Positions 36,626 through 45,297 are shown, counted from the first letter of the stretch. The stretch: DNA of 64,000 bases from Bacillus sp. FSL H8-0547 (GCA_038002745.1 JBBODD010000001.1:2604001-2668000), one strand, 5' to 3'. Made by a program: numbers and translations. Notes: a model not told the origin generated them from the sequence alone.

Positions 36626-37168
36626 ATGGTTAAAGAAGATTCAACAAAAACAGAAATGGACAGGGCCGCTATGATACATGAGAGATGGATTATTGCCGGA
36701 GCCATTGTGCTCAGCATCCTATTAATAGGAAAGTTTGTACCGAAAGAGAGGGCAAGGGAAGCATGGGTTCCGTTTCTTTCCCTTGGCTCCATTACGTGGA
36801 TTGCAGGCCTTTTTGTTGTTGAAATGGGCTGGATCCATTACCCGGTGCAGCTTTTCAGCATTGAAAACAAAGTGAACGAATCAAGCTTTACATTTGAGTT
36901 TTTCCTATTTCCCGTGCTGGCCATTCTTTTCAGCATCCATTATCCATCACGGAAAAGCCTGATTGTAAAATGGGTGTACGCTATTGTCTTTTCCGGGGTA
37001 TTTACCGTTGCAGAAGTCATATTGGAAGCCTATACGAACCTAGTCAGATATGACGAATGGAAATGGCACTGGACTTTTTTTTCCGTCATGCTGGTCCTGA
37101 TGGTTAACCATCAGTACGTAAAATGGTACAAAAAGGGAATGGTTTCAAAAGGTGACAGCCATGCGTGA
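36626..37168 (+). CDS. CBO0543-type membrane protein, copy 1
   Basis: 180 residues if it starts at ATG 36626; no good ribosome site is visible there and ATG 36671 is possible (165 residues). Five helices. Landmarks: PKERAREAW after helix 1, a central LFPVLAILFSIHYPS helix, and NLVRYDEWKWHWTFF near the end. Resembles the small CBO0543 family of Bacillus and Clostridium, function unknown. The next gene is a paralogue overlapping its end. Confidence 0.65.
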   Translation: MVKEDSTKTEMDRAAMIHERWIIAGAIVLSILLIGKFVPKERAREAWVPFLSLGSITWIAGLFVVEMGWIHYPVQLFSIENKVNESSFTFEFFLFPVLAILFSIHYPSRKSLIVKWVYAIVFSGVFTVAEVILEAYTNLVRYDEWKWHWTFFSVMLVLMVNHQYVKWYKKGMVSKGDSHA

Positions 37169-37631
37169 AATTATTGTCCTTGCTGCTCTTTGGGGAGCTG
37201 CAATATTGTATCTGCTGCTGAAGGTTCCAAAAGAAAAACGGAGAGAGGCTCAAGTGATCTTCCTGTTTGCACAGTCTGTGGGCTGGCTGTATGTGTATAT
37301 ACAAACCCTGTCTGGCAGAATGGTTTTTCCGTTCAGGGAGTTTCCGGATGCGACAAAGATGAGCTTGACCCTGTACTACTTATTTTATCCTGCCATTGCC
37401 GTTTGGTTTAACCTGAACTATCCGGAACAAAAAAGGCTTCTGCTGAAAGCAGCTTATTTCATTGCCAGTGCATTCGGCATCCAGCTCATGGCCTGGCTTA
37501 TTGCAGAGTATACAGATTTAATGGAGTACAGGAAGTATCATTGGTTCCTGACCTTCTTCATTAACCTTTCCATCATCATCATTATCCGCATATTCCATGT
37601 CTGGTTCCGAAAGGGCCTGACAAAGAAGTAG
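37161..37631 (+). CDS. CBO0543-type membrane protein, copy 2
   Basis: 156 residues from ATG 37161 with AAAAGGTG eight bases upstream. Paralogue of the preceding gene: PKEKRREAQ aligns with PKERAREAW, LFYPAIAVWFNLNYPE with LFPVLAILFSIHYPS, and DLMEYRKYHWFLTFF with NLVRYDEWKWHWTFF. Four or five helices. A tandem duplication that has diverged. Function unknown. They overlap by 8 bases and are co-transcribed. Confidence 0.68.
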   Translation: MREIIVLAALWGAAILYLLLKVPKEKRREAQVIFLFAQSVGWLYVYIQTLSGRMVFPFREFPDATKMSLTLYYLFYPAIAVWFNLNYPEQKRLLLKAAYFIASAFGIQLMAWLIAEYTDLMEYRKYHWFLTFFINLSIIIIIRIFHVWFRKGLTKK

Positions 37632-37730
37632 TGCTTTGCTCAGGCAGGACCGGCATAGATGCGCCTTTTTCTTTCAGTTTGTCAAACTCCGTGTGGTTCT
37701 CTTTGTGAGTATTCGGATAAATCTCCATAC

Positions 37731-37755
37731 AAAAAGAGCCCTCATTAGAGAGCTC
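37731..37755 (-). terminator. Terminator of the 37.8-kb minus-strand gene
   Basis: GAGCCCTC / GAGAGCTC (one mismatch), followed on the minus strand by a T run (AAAAA at 37731 on +). Confidence 0.65.
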
Positions 37756-37759
37756 CTGA

Positions 37760-38164
37760 TTATACGTCTATATCTTCTTTACTGGTTATTTTTCTGAAAA
37801 GACTTCTAATCACCAACACAACAAGGATCAGCGCTATATAAACTAAAAATAGTGCGACAAAGCCCCACAGTCCGACAATGGCATCAATAAATTCCATGTT
37901 CCCGCGTCTTGTAAGAGCCTGCTGAATTTCTATGCCAAAAACAAGAACGAACATAAACGTCATAGTGTATAGAAAGGAAAGAGCTGTTATTCCAAAAGGA
38001 AGCTTTGACAGCCATTTCGAAAGAAGGTAGACAAAGAGAAACACAGCCATTCCAATGAAGCCCATAATCCAGAAGTGAAGGTCTTTGTCCGTCACATTTA
38101 ATCCAAACGTCTGATAGGCCATTGAATTGATAAGGTCGTGTATATTATTCACAGCTTCTGCCAT
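37760..38164 (-). CDS. Hypothetical membrane protein
   Basis: 134 residues, three helices at about 31-51, 55-78 and 95-120 and a short charged C-terminus. The N-terminal 28 residues (AEAVNNIHDLINSMAYQTFG) look like an amphipathic helix. No recognisable family. Single gene with its own terminator; the preceding ~100 bases are AT-rich. Confidence 0.6.
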   Translation of the reverse strand: MAEAVNNIHDLINSMAYQTFGLNVTDKDLHFWIMGFIGMAVFLFVYLLSKWLSKLPFGITALSFLYTMTFMFVLVFGIEIQQALTRRGNMEFIDAIVGLWGFVALFLVYIALILVVLVIRSLFRKITSKEDIDV

Positions 38165-38414
38165 GAGAAGAATAAATTCTTTCAGAATCTGTCACCCATT
38201 TCTGTTTGTGATGAACCTATTATACCTGATTCTGTCAAATCTGTTCATAGCATTAGCTTATTAATTTTTTCCATAAAGGGCTGCCTCCAGAAAATATAGG
38301 AGTATAGTAAATAATCCATTTGACGCTTTAGTGGTTTAAAACGTTGTAGATTTAAGGCGCCATTCAAAGTAAAATAGATGAAATAGCACTATTATCAGAA
38401 GGGAATGGAGAACT

Positions 38415-38633
38415 GTGAGATATACGAAAAAAGAGTCAAATGAATTGATTGCGGCTGCTTTTCATCTGCTCAGGGCCAGGAAAGTGGCCACTCCCAAACA
38501 AATTGCAGACGATCTGGAAGCGCAGACCGGGAAACGGGTATCGTCTCCATCCGCATTCATGGTAAAGGTAATTGAACGGTATCCTTCAGTCGTAAAACCG
38601 AGAAGGGGAGTATATATGGTAAGGGAAGGATAA
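38415..38633 (+). CDS. Small basic hypothetical protein with wHTH-like pattern
   Basis: 72 residues from a GTG at 38415, GGAG at 38407. Sequence RKVATPKQIADDLEAQTGKRVSSP... then KPRRGVYMV looks like a small winged helix or DNA-binding domain, with a typical recognition-helix region and a basic wing. A promoter-like AT-rich region precedes it. No family assigned. Its terminator follows at 38719. Confidence 0.55.
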   Translation: MRYTKKESNELIAAAFHLLRARKVATPKQIADDLEAQTGKRVSSPSAFMVKVIERYPSVVKPRRGVYMVREG

Positions 38634-38718
38634 AATTTTTTTCTTTTTCTTTTATTTTACAATAGAAAAATCAGAAAGACTTCTAGTTTGTGAGATTATG
38701 TGACGAAGTTTTCAGCGT

Positions 38719-38758
38719 AAAAAAATGCCCGCGGGACAGATTCCCGCAGGCATTTTTT
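38719..38758 (+). terminator. Terminator after the small wHTH-like gene
   Basis: AAAAAATGCCCGCGGGA and TCCCGCAGGCATTTTTT pair (one bulge), loop CAGAT, T run. Confidence 0.85.
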
Positions 38759-38802
38759 AATTGTTAAGGATATTAATAATGATATTCAGGGATTGAATAG
38801 CT

Positions 38803-38940
38803 TAACAAAGTTATCCGCGTCCAGCTCCAGCGCCTAGATCCTCTGTCAGAACAAATCCGACAAAAAAGGCGGCACCCGGACTTTTCCGCCGGATTCTTAT
38901 CTGCCTATCGGATCTGAACAAGGAGCTTACGCTTTTGTTC
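38803..38940. repeat. 138-bp hairpin element, copy 1
   Basis: About 80 percent alike to the copy at 42969-43106, from TAACAAAGTTATCC to GCTTTTGTTC, with identical length. Outer arms AGCGCC... and GGAGCTTACGCTT, inner arms AATCCG / CGGATT. In this copy the inner stem has changed and GGCGG / CCGCC offers another pairing. It ends directly before the stop codon of the TerD-TerB gene. The type resembles dispersed intergenic repeats common in Bacillaceae. Confidence 0.82.
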
Positions 38941-40353
38941 CTAAGCCAAAAACTCGTTCGGATTCAGTCCAAGCTCATAGCAGATATCTGCAACAGCTTT
39001 TTGTTCATTCTGATCGAAATGGCCGTCCGCATAACCGATGGCGATGCAATAGCGGGCAACAAGCCTCGCAATTTCCGGTTTCGTGCGCACTCTTCCAAGT
39101 GCTTTAAAGGCTTCAGCACGCCCGATGATCGGATCTCTTTCCATTTTTTGAACATATAGGTTAAATTGCTGAATGACTTTATTTGTGTCAAAAACACGAA
39201 GCTCTTCACTTTGATTCACAAACTCAATCATTTTTTGGCGCTCAGCCTGATCAAGGCGGCCATCTGCCGTGCCTACAAGTGCACAGGCGGCAACAACGGC
39301 TTCAAGGACGTCCTGACTCTTATATTTCTGGAAAAGCTCCATAGCCTTGTTCTTTTGCTGATTAGCCCATTCGGCGTAATCCGTCTGATTTGGAGACCAG
39401 GAATTGCCGCAGCTGTTGCACGTGAACTTTAACTTGTTTTTTCCGATAAATCCTCCAAGCAGCCCTACAGGTCCAAGAATCAAACCGCCTACAGCAGCTT
39501 TTCCAAGACCGAAGCCCTTTTCGCCTGTGCGTACGTTCGTTGAGCTGCAGCGTGTACAGCTGATCGTTTCCCCGCCGTATGTCTGAGATCCTTGACTATA
39601 TGTCTGCTGCGGCTGGCTGTAGCTTTGCTGTGAATAGGCCGGAGGAGACTGAGTGTACGATGGCGCGGACTGCTGAGAATAGGCAGTCTGCTGAGGCTGA
39701 TGCGTATTCTGCTGGGAATAGCTTGGCTGCTGCGGCTGAAATCCGCTTGAATGAATTCCCGCTGCCGGTGCCGGTTCGTCATCCACCGTTACTCCGAAGT
39801 TGCGGCACAAGGCTGCAAGGCCGCCCTGAAATCCGCTTGCAATTGCATTAAATTTCCACTCGCCGTTGTGGCGGTAGAGCTCAGCTGCAACAATCGCGGT
39901 TTCGACAGTAAAATCTCTTCCAAGATTAAACCTGATCAGCTCATCATTGTTATGCGGATTGAAAATGCGGACATAGGCATTTTCAACCTGTCCGAAGTTC
40001 TGCTGCTTTGCCTGTGCATCATGAATCGTAATTGTAAACGCAATCCGGTGAATATGCTGAGGGACAGCGCTTAAATTAATCTGAATCTGCTCATCATCCT
40101 GATGCCCTGCACCTGTCCTGTTATCTCCGGTGTACAGAATCGAACCGTTTCCGCCTGACGGATTGTTGTAAAAAACAAAATCCTGATCGCTGCCTACCTT
40201 GCCGGATTGACCGACCAGGAATGCTGATGCATCAAGGTCGTAGGAAGCCCCGTGCCTGCTTACATCCCATCCAAGTCCGACAATTACGTTCTGAAGGCCG
40301 GGATTTGATTTCGTTAAATCCACTTTTTGACCTTTACTGAGCGTCACACCCAT
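38941..40353 (-). CDS. TerD-zinc ribbon-TerB fusion protein
   Basis: 470 residues from the ATG at 40353; the usual TerD start MGVTLSKGQKVDL begins there, with AAGGAG 11 bases upstream. An ATG 12 bases earlier is too close to the site. TerD domain (1-190) with calcium-binding DLDASAFL, a Gln/Ser/Tyr-rich linker (about 205-265, many YSQ repeats), a four-cysteine zinc ribbon (CTRC ... CNSC, about 268-320) followed by a short hydrophobic Gly-rich segment, and a C-terminal TerB domain (about 335-470) with GTADGRLDQAE and IGYADGHFDQNE. Tellurite or stress-type protein. Confidence 0.88.
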   Translation of the reverse strand: MGVTLSKGQKVDLTKSNPGLQNVIVGLGWDVSRHGASYDLDASAFLVGQSGKVGSDQDFVFYNNPSGGNGSILYTGDNRTGAGHQDDEQIQINLSAVPQHIHRIAFTITIHDAQAKQQNFGQVENAYVRIFNPHNNDELIRFNLGRDFTVETAIVAAELYRHNGEWKFNAIASGFQGGLAALCRNFGVTVDDEPAPAAGIHSSGFQPQQPSYSQQNTHQPQQTAYSQQSAPSYTQSPPAYSQQSYSQPQQTYSQGSQTYGGETISCTRCSSTNVRTGEKGFGLGKAAVGGLILGPVGLLGGFIGKNKLKFTCNSCGNSWSPNQTDYAEWANQQKNKAMELFQKYKSQDVLEAVVAACALVGTADGRLDQAERQKMIEFVNQSEELRVFDTNKVIQQFNLYVQKMERDPIIGRAEAFKALGRVRTKPEIARLVARYCIAIGYADGHFDQNEQKAVADICYELGLNPNEFLA

Positions 40354-40504
40354 ACGTCCATCCACTCCTTAAGTTAAATAGCTTTTTGTAAAGTTGCTTA
40401 AATTATGTAAAATTAGTAAAAAATCACTCTCTTTAAATACTAAGTCTTTTAAACTATTTTTTCAATGATAAGGTGCGATTTCAAGACCCCATAATAACAC
40501 GGGC

Positions 40505-40540
40505 AAAACAAAAGAGAACAGCAGCCCGCTGCTATTCTCC
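40505..40540 (-). terminator. Terminator of the flavoprotein gene
   Basis: On the minus strand GAATAGCAG / CTGCTGTTC pair (one G-U) then TCTTTTGTTTT. The hairpin overlaps the last codons. Confidence 0.72.
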
Positions 40541-41440
40541 GTCCATCAGGCTCTTATGAATCCAGACAGCAGCCTGACATCCTTCTCCCATTGCAATGGT
40601 CACCTGCTCAGAATGCACGCCTGCATCTCCTGCAGCCCATACATGTTTTACACTTGTTTCCTTTGTCCGGGGATTTGTCAGGACATGCTTGTTTTCAAGC
40701 CGTTCAGCACCAAGCATTGCTGCAAGCCCGGTATGGACAGTGTTCCCTCCGAAAGCAAGAAAGCCGCGGTCACCCTCAAGCAGCGTCCCGTCTGCAAAAC
40801 GAATTCCTTTAAACACAGATCCGTTTTCTGTTAAAACTTCATCAGCTTTCTTATCCACGCTTATAATTCCTTTGTGTTTAAGCTTCAAAATCAGGTCTTC
40901 AGGAATTGATTGCTGTTCATGATTGACATACACAATAGAATCGGTCCAATAAGAAAGGGTAAGCGCCATGTTTGCACCCGCAGCTCCCGCGCCGAGCACA
41001 ATGGTTTTTTTATCCCTGACCTCATAGCCGTCACAATCGGGACACACATAGACACTGAGGCCAAGGCAGGCTTTTAGGCCAGGAAGCTCCGGCATTCTGT
41101 CAGATAGTCCAGTCGAAAGCAGCACTCTCTTTGCATAATAAACGGCTCCTGATGCCGTTTCAGCTTCAAAAGCATTTCCTGCTTTTTTAAGCCTGACTAC
41201 GCGGCCGCTAAAGAAGTGCACGCCTGTTTCTTCAGCTTGTGCTTTTCCAAGCGCTCTCAGTTCTTCGCCGCTGATTCCGTCTGGCCAGCCCAGAATATTG
41301 CGGTAGCTTCTGCAAAGGGAAGAACGGCCTTCACCGGAATCAATGACAATTACATTTCTTCTGTAGCGGCCAAGCTGAATGGCTGCCTGAAGTCCAGCAA
41401 TTCCTGCTCCAATAATCACACATTCGTATATATCGTTCAT
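40532..41440 (-). CDS. Thioredoxin-reductase-like FAD/NAD(P) oxidoreductase
   Basis: 302 residues from ATG 41440; a GTG at 41449 is possible. FAD motif VIIGAGIAGLQAA (about 8-20), CPDCDGYE with two Cys (about 134-141) in the redox-active position of thioredoxin reductases, NAD(P) motif VLGAGAAGANMAL, and a C-terminal AAGDAGVHSEQ FAD motif. Partner unknown: could reduce a thioredoxin-like protein or a dithiol antibiotic-type substrate. No trx gene is nearby. Confidence 0.86.
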   Translation of the reverse strand: MNDIYECVIIGAGIAGLQAAIQLGRYRRNVIVIDSGEGRSSLCRSYRNILGWPDGISGEELRALGKAQAEETGVHFFSGRVVRLKKAGNAFEAETASGAVYYAKRVLLSTGLSDRMPELPGLKACLGLSVYVCPDCDGYEVRDKKTIVLGAGAAGANMALTLSYWTDSIVYVNHEQQSIPEDLILKLKHKGIISVDKKADEVLTENGSVFKGIRFADGTLLEGDRGFLAFGGNTVHTGLAAMLGAERLENKHVLTNPRTKETSVKHVWAAGDAGVHSEQVTIAMGEGCQAAVWIHKSLMDGE

Positions 41441-41782
41441 CAGCAACACGCCTTCGGTTATGTATAGTCTATAGGATGCTTCAATCAGAAAACCTCATTC
41501 ACACGTAAGCCTTTTCACTTAGCGGGAATAACATTGGCGGAAGAAGGGAAGAAACTTTTACCAAAAAAGAGTGTCATGCTATTCATTTTTTCAAAATTCA
41601 CCATTTACAGGGAAATACGCTCAGTCCCCGTCATATTGGCTTTGCAAGGATTTACAAAATTCATGCAGGAAATGTCACGTTTTTCAATTTCATACAAAAG
41701 TACTTATTTTGACATAAATCGACACTTGTTTGTTCATACCATCTACACTAAACTTATACTTTAAGGACAAGGAGGTCAGGTT

Positions 41783-42901
41783 ATGTCTGTTCAGTCATCT
41801 AATGCTAGTAAGCAAAAAAACAGAAATTACCTATTTGAAATTTCATTTTTAAGAGCTTTTGCCTGTATGGCTGTTGTTGGCGTTCACGTTACGGCCACTC
41901 ATTATTACGCAAATGCTCAAACATGGCATTGGTTTACGTATTTTATTAATCAGGTTGGAAGATTTGGAACAACCATTTTCGCTGTGCTCAGCGGCTTTCT
42001 CCTTTTTTACCAAGTGAGAAAAAGGGGATTTGATACAAAGAAATTCATTACTTCGCGCTTTTCAAAAATCCTGATTCCGTTTATCATCTGGAGCTTGGTT
42101 TACCGTTATCTGGTCTATCATTATGACGGGCTTGAATTTCAGGGGTTTGAAGCAGAACTTCAGAAATTCCTGCTTGGAAATTCGTTTTATCATTTGTATT
42201 TTATCGCCATCGTTGTTCAATTTTATTTTATCTTTCCGTTCCTTCAAAAAATTGTCAGATCTAAAATAGCTATGATTGTTTTTGCACTTTTAACTTTGGT
42301 GATCAGCTATAATTTATTCGGTTTTAATCCAGGCGTTGAGGGAGCTCTCGGTGCGTTTCTTGCCAGCAAGACCTTTATGCCGATCTGGATTTTTTACTTT
42401 GCTTTTGGAGGAGTCCTTGCCTATTTCTGGGACGAGATTACAGGTTTTGTGACGAAGCGTCCATGGCAGATGTTTGCACTCGCGCTTGTTGTTTCTGCCG
42501 GAGCAGTTGTGGAGTATCGTATCACTGGACAGGTTTCCAACAGAAGACTTACAAACCTGATCAACATTCCGCTGATATGTATTGCTACCATTGGAATGTA
42601 CCCGCTTTTGACTAAACTGGCTATTATTAGAAAACCGCTGATGGTTATCGGCCAGTATTCAATGGGCATTTATCTCATTCATCCGATGACGTTATATCTT
42701 ATGGTTGAATACCTGCCAAACAGCGTTTGGACAGTCGGCAACATTCCGCTGCTGTTCCTTGGTGTCATGGTCATTGGAGTGGCATTTATCAGGCTGCTGC
42801 AGTTTATTCCATTAAGCGGCTATGTTATTCCCGTACCGAAAATCAAAAAAGCAAGACCTGCTCAAGATGCATCTGCAGAAAGGCAGCTGCGCTCAGCATA
42901 A
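41783..42901 (+). CDS. Membrane acyltransferase (acyltransferase 3 family)
   Basis: 372 residues, AAGGAGG upstream of ATG 41783. About ten helices. Family marks: FLRAFACMAVVGVHVTATH with the catalytic His at the end of helix 1, FVLSGFLL-type segment (FAVLSGFLLFYQ) and KRFxKI-type basic loop (TSRFSKILIPF). It would move acetyl or succinyl groups onto an exopolysaccharide, cell wall sugar or lipid outside the membrane. A TATACT -10 at 41755 lies at the right distance. No neighbour names the substrate. Confidence 0.85.
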   Translation: MSVQSSNASKQKNRNYLFEISFLRAFACMAVVGVHVTATHYYANAQTWHWFTYFINQVGRFGTTIFAVLSGFLLFYQVRKRGFDTKKFITSRFSKILIPFIIWSLVYRYLVYHYDGLEFQGFEAELQKFLLGNSFYHLYFIAIVVQFYFIFPFLQKIVRSKIAMIVFALLTLVISYNLFGFNPGVEGALGAFLASKTFMPIWIFYFAFGGVLAYFWDEITGFVTKRPWQMFALALVVSAGAVVEYRITGQVSNRRLTNLINIPLICIATIGMYPLLTKLAIIRKPLMVIGQYSMGIYLIHPMTLYLMVEYLPNSVWTVGNIPLLFLGVMVIGVAFIRLLQFIPLSGYVIPVPKIKKARPAQDASAERQLRSA

Positions 42902-42930
42902 AAGTCCAGCCGTTTGGCTGGACTTTTTTT
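42901..42930 (+). terminator. Acyltransferase gene terminator
   Basis: AAAGTCCAGCC / GGCTGGACTTT, 11-bp perfect stem with loop GTTT, then Ts. It overlaps the stop codon. Confidence 0.9.
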
Positions 42931-42968
42931 GTTTAGGAAATTATAAGAGTAAAAGGCTGTGGATAACA

Positions 42969-43106
42969 TAACAAAGTTATCCTCGGCAAGCGTAAGCGCC
43001 TAAATCCTCTGTCAGAACAAATCCGTCAAAAAAGGCGGGACCCGGACTTTTTTGACGGATTCTTATCTGCCTATCGGAGCGGGCCTTGGCGCTTGCGCTT
43101 TTGTTC
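42969..43106. repeat. 138-bp hairpin element, copy 2
   Basis: Second copy of the element at 38803. Inner perfect 15-bp stem AATCCGTCAAAAAAG / CTTTTTTGACGGATT around GCGGGACCCGGA; outer arms AAGCGTAAGCGCC and GGCGCTTGCGCTT (one mismatch). Its last two bases supply the TC of the TCA complement of the stop codon of the exporter gene on the minus strand. Confidence 0.87.
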
Positions 43107-44136
43107 ATGCACCTTCTGCTTTTTTTGCGTAACTTCCAACCAGCTGATCCAGCCGCTGCAATTGGAAGGCATATTCATAGACAGCGGATGCTACGACATT
43201 CAGTCTCTGATTTTCAATTTTTCCAGAGTCTCTTTCCATCATTTGAATGAGAAAAACCCTTGTTCCTCTTGTCACCCGGTCATCTTCAAAGCGGTCCTTG
43301 AGTTTAATTTTCCCTTCATATTTGAGCAGCAAATACTCATGCCATTTCGTCAGCTGCTCAATTTGATCATCAAACAACTGATCCTCTGCCAGTGTGGTTC
43401 TGCTCTGAAAGTAATGCTCTTCGATGACTTTCAGTACATCGGCAGCCTGCTGAATGGTTTTGAGCATCTGTTTAAACACGACAATTTCTCTTACATTCAG
43501 CGGATTGATCTTTGCCATCTTTTCCCGTTCTTCATCAAAAAGTTCATATAAGTCTTCAAGCTGCTGCAGGTCAGTTCTGAACTCTTTCCTTTTTTCCTGA
43601 TAGTACGATTCAGTCAGCTCATCCGATACAGCAGTTCTCAATAAAAGAGACATCGTTTCAAAAACGGTCTGCACTTTTGAAAAAAAGTTCTCTTTATATT
43701 TTGGCGGAAGAATCAGGAGATTGACAATAAACGCTGAAGCAATTCCGATCAGAATGACGGCAAACCGGTTCAGCACATAAAGAAAATCCTCTTGCCCCGG
43801 TGCACTCATAATGGCCAAAACGGTTACAAGCGTCAATGAGATGGACGCTTCCATTTTCAGCTTCAGACAAATTACAATCACAGAGATGACAACGACTCCA
43901 ATGACGAGAGGACTGCTGCCGAAAAAGTAAAGAGCAAACAGGGCGAGCAGCGCACCGAGTGTATTGGCCTGAATTTGTTCACGAACCTGTTTCCATGTCC
44001 TGTAGATGGAAGGCTGAATTGTAAAGATGGCGGCTACCCCGGCAAATACGGAATACTCAAGATTTGCAAGGGAGCAGATAAAAAGCGCCAGCGTGACAGA
44101 TATTCCTGTTTTCAAAACGCGGGGTCCAAAAATCAC
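43105..44136 (-). CDS. FUSC/aromatic acid exporter family protein
   Basis: 343 residues. N-terminal membrane domain with six helices (about 8-150) holding FAGVAAIFTIQPSIYRT and LGALLALFALYFFG, then a long helical cytoplasmic region (about 160-340) rich in Glu and Lys coiled coils. The pattern is that of the ArAE_1 type proteins of Bacillus (YqjA-like). Transport role presumed: efflux of aromatic acids or polyamines; unproven. Stop codon is formed at the hairpin element. Confidence 0.75.
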   Translation of the reverse strand: MIFGPRVLKTGISVTLALFICSLANLEYSVFAGVAAIFTIQPSIYRTWKQVREQIQANTLGALLALFALYFFGSSPLVIGVVVISVIVICLKLKMEASISLTLVTVLAIMSAPGQEDFLYVLNRFAVILIGIASAFIVNLLILPPKYKENFFSKVQTVFETMSLLLRTAVSDELTESYYQEKRKEFRTDLQQLEDLYELFDEEREKMAKINPLNVREIVVFKQMLKTIQQAADVLKVIEEHYFQSRTTLAEDQLFDDQIEQLTKWHEYLLLKYEGKIKLKDRFEDDRVTRGTRVFLIQMMERDSGKIENQRLNVVASAVYEYAFQLQRLDQLVGSYAKKAEGA

Positions 44137-44244
44137 TTGCTTCTTTCACTCCTCTATTCTCAGGATAAAGTAGCTTTAGTTTATCAGAAAGGCTGAGCAG
44201 TAAAAATGAAAAAAATTGATCTGAAAAAATTTTCATACAATCCC

Positions 44245-44272
44245 TTGTAAACTCATAGGAATTATGTATAAT
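44245..44272 (+). promoter_or_regulatory. TSUP permease promoter with TAGGAATTA
   Basis: TTGTAA (44245-44250), 16-base spacer, TATAAT (44267-44272). TAGGAATTA lies in the spacer at 44256-44264, the same 9-mer as found inverted at the tcyP promoter. Confidence 0.65.
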
Positions 44273-44319
44273 AAAAATACAAATTGAAAATTTAAAAAAA
44301 TCAGACTGATTGGATAACC

Positions 44320-44354
44320 AAAGGTCCTTAACACCATGTTAAGGACCTTTTTTT
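44320..44354 (+). terminator. Leader terminator before the TSUP permease
   Basis: Perfect 13-bp stem AAAGGTCCTTAAC / GTTAAGGACCTTT, loop ACCAT, then seven Ts. It sits between promoter and ribosome site, so most transcripts should stop unless read-through occurs; an attenuator, not the end of a gene. Confidence 0.85.
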
Positions 44355-44375
44355 GTTCAGAAAGGGGAGAAAGCG

Positions 44376-45257
44376 ATGAGAAAGCTTATTATTTTTGCAT
44401 TTATTGGTTTTTTGGCACAGTTAATTGATGGTTCACTGGGGATGGCGTACGGGGTCACATCTACTACACTGCTTTTGACTTTCGGGATTGCTCCTGCTGT
44501 TGCCTCGGCATCTGTGCATTTGGCAGAAGTAGTCACAACAGCAGCATCTGGAGCTTCCCACATTAAGTTTGGAAACGTGGATAAGCAGGCCGTCTATAAG
44601 CTGATTATTCCGGGCTCAATCGGAGCATTTGCGGGAGCGTGCTTTCTAAGTAATTTGCCCGGAGATCTGGCAAAACCGTTTATTGCTGTTTTCCTGCTTG
44701 CTTTAGGGCTGTATGTCCTAGTCCGTTTCTTATTTCACTTTGAAGCAAGGGAACAAAATCAATCCCTTGCATTAACAAGAAAAAAATCAATTCCTCTTGG
44801 GCTGATTGCAGGGTTCGCTGATGCAACCGGCGGAGGCGGATGGGGACCGATTGCAACGCCAGTGCTGCTTTCGCAAAAAGGAGCCTCAGCACGCAAAGTG
44901 GTAGGGACGGTTGATACGAGTGAATTTGCCATTGCCGTATCAGCAACACTTGGATTTTTGCTTTCTCTTGGATGGGAGCAGGTCAACTGGCTGTGGGTTG
45001 GGGCATTAATGATTGGAGGGATCATCGCTGCACCGATTGCCGCCTGGCTTGTAAGGAAGCTTCCCGGCCACCTTCTTGGCGTCCTTGTAGGAGGATTCAT
45101 CGTGCTGACTAACGCGAGAACGCTGCTGACAACTTGGAATACGGATGCATCGATTACACCATTTGTTTATGGATTTATCATTATCGGCTGGGCTGCTGCG
45201 GTTGCATATGCCGTGAAACGCAACAGAGGAAGATCCGAGGAAGCGGCAGTCGTCTGA
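44376..45257 (+). CDS. TSUP-family sulfur anion permease (YtnM-like)
   Basis: 293 residues, GGGGAG upstream of ATG 44376. TauE/SafE (TSUP) membrane protein with about 8 helices and two homologous halves, each starting with an acid-containing GFLAQLIDGSLGMAYG / GFADATGGGGWGP motif. Similar in size to B. subtilis YtnM. Probably moves sulfite, sulfonate or a related organosulfur anion; the CymR-like site supports sulfur-related expression. Ends in a terminator shared with a small gene on the opposite strand. Confidence 0.85.
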   Translation: MRKLIIFAFIGFLAQLIDGSLGMAYGVTSTTLLLTFGIAPAVASASVHLAEVVTTAASGASHIKFGNVDKQAVYKLIIPGSIGAFAGACFLSNLPGDLAKPFIAVFLLALGLYVLVRFLFHFEAREQNQSLALTRKKSIPLGLIAGFADATGGGGWGPIATPVLLSQKGASARKVVGTVDTSEFAIAVSATLGFLLSLGWEQVNWLWVGALMIGGIIAAPIAAWLVRKLPGHLLGVLVGGFIVLTNARTLLTTWNTDASITPFVYGFIIIGWAAAVAYAVKRNRGRSEEAAVV

Positions 45258-45265
45258 TAAAAAGA

Positions 45266-45293
45266 AAAAACCCCTTTTGGCCGAGGGGTTTTT
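45266..45293. terminator. Bidirectional terminator
   Basis: AAAAACCCC / GGGGTTTTT arms with loop TTTTGGCCGA, between the convergent TSUP gene and the small peptide gene. Confidence 0.88.
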
Positions 45294-45297
45294 CACG

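Noticed and set aside
41534-41764. 76-residue plus-strand frame before the acyltransferase
   Set aside because: No ribosome site, composition unlike its neighbours, and it covers the promoter region of the acyltransferase gene.
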